Below are positions 6,908 to 7,363 of a DNA stretch of 7,363 nucleotides, piece after piece (within the stretch, counting starts at the first letter, position 1; the number at the start of each line of letters is the position of its first letter). Source of the DNA: Legionellales bacterium (GTDB lineage: Bacteria > Pseudomonadota > Gammaproteobacteria > PIVX01); the NCBI GenBank assembly GCA_013215905.1, contig JABSQI010000080.1, positions 1-7,363 on the forward strand, read 5' to 3'. The notes under the pieces are model-generated. The model searched no databases, was not told the origin of the DNA, and saw only the letters and a list, made by a program, of their open reading frames with translations. The position numbers and the translations under genes were made by a program.

Positions 6908-6932
6908 TATCCTAAAAGATAGTTTGCGTCAT

Positions 6933-7363
6933 TTATTTATTAGACAGATGGCGTATCTGAACATATTTGGATTTACTATCTTTCTTAAGAACGTACTTGG
7001 ATATAATTTTTTCTCTAATGTCTATAAAATAATCTCTGTCTTTGTATAGAAAAGACTTATAGGAACAAGAGTGTAAATTATTATTATGTTTTTGTAGCCA
7101 GTTAAACTTATATATTTATCTAATGTCTCTTCGTATGGGAAAATAAAGCTAAATGATGTCCCCCAGAGATAAAACAGAAATAGTGCTTCCCAAATATACA
7201 TGAAATAATATATTTTAATATTACAAAATTTGTAGTTCAGTTTATCATCTGTGTCGTAAAACTCATTCTTTCAGGTAGGATATATAAGGTACTAATTAAA
7301 TTGTGGATCTCATATCGAGATAGTAGAATATTCTTCTGAAGTGTAGGAAAGTATACAAATTTA
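6933..7363 (-). pseudogene. Broken membrane-protein gene, 3' end only
   Basis: No single frame is long here, but three minus-strand frames join into one plausible protein. From the window edge (7362), frame A reads KFVYFPTLQKNILLSRYEIH and on to YILPERMSF. A one-base loss in the four-base run 7258-7261 shifts it to frame B: YDTDDKLNYKFCNIKIYYF, then MYIWEALFLFYLWGTSFSF, PYEETLDKYISLTGY and NIIIIYTLVPISLF. A second one-base loss in the four-base run 7050-7053 shifts it to frame C, LYKDRDYFIDIREKIISKY, ending in VQIRHLSNK and TAA (6935-6933). Frame B alone is open for 82 codons between 7270 and 7025. The joined tail of about 143 residues has two hydrophobic segments and a charged, Lys-rich C-terminus, consistent with an inner-membrane protein with a cytoplasmic tail. 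I do not recognise the family. The 5' part lies outside the window. It converges on ampG. Confidence 0.6.

Noticed and set aside
6915..6983. Inverted repeat AAAGATAGT / ACTATCTTT
   Set aside because: The 9-bp arms are about 50 bases apart within the broken membrane gene and have no terminator or element features.
1..7363. CRISPR array, tRNA, rRNA, insertion sequence or integrase
   Set aside because: No regularly spaced repeats, cloverleaf, rRNA-like block or transposase motif was seen on either strand by reading; this is not a substitute for a profile search.

Overview
The window is a strongly AT-rich piece of what looks like a host-associated gammaproteobacterium. The evidence is family-level: an LbtU-type siderophore porin (a family known mainly from Legionella, Coxiella and Francisella relatives), a gammaproteobacterial-style long MetG with a fused C-terminal tRNA-binding domain, a short RnfB/RsxB next to nth, and a compact AmpG. 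A Legionellales-like or Francisella-like intracellular or symbiotic bacterium is my inference; no rRNA or other decisive marker is present.

Layout. Positions 2-949 (+) hold the 3' part of the lbtU-like porin gene, which runs in from the left edge and carries an in-frame TGA at 44-46. It converges on a minus-strand cluster transcribed metG, rsxB, nth (4158 down to 977), and a 13-bp hairpin sits between the two convergent ends. Positions 4159-4925 have no confident gene; they hold degenerate open stretches and a strong palindrome. Next on the plus strand come a small predicted secreted protein of unknown family (4965-5423) and an intact ampG-like muropeptide permease (5621-6907). Positions 6933-7363 (-) hold the 3' end of an unrecognised membrane-protein gene that can only be read by joining three frames.

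The main result is the pattern of damage. metG has a one-base deletion inside its class I HIGH motif and a TAA stop inside the C-terminal tRNA-binding domain. The porin gene has a nonsense codon, and the right-edge membrane gene has two frameshifts, both at four-base A/T runs. nth, rsxB, the secreted protein and ampG are intact. This is what active genome decay in a recently host-restricted bacterium would look like. Because metG is normally essential, either a second functional copy exists elsewhere or some of the lesions are sequence errors; reads would decide this.

Functionally, the surviving genes cover base-excision repair (Nth), an iron-sulphur electron carrier (RsxB-like) and cell-wall recycling (AmpG). 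The eroding ones cover iron-siderophore uptake, a second envelope protein and a translation enzyme. I found no clear new multi-gene system. The least explained intact gene is the secreted protein at 4965-5423.
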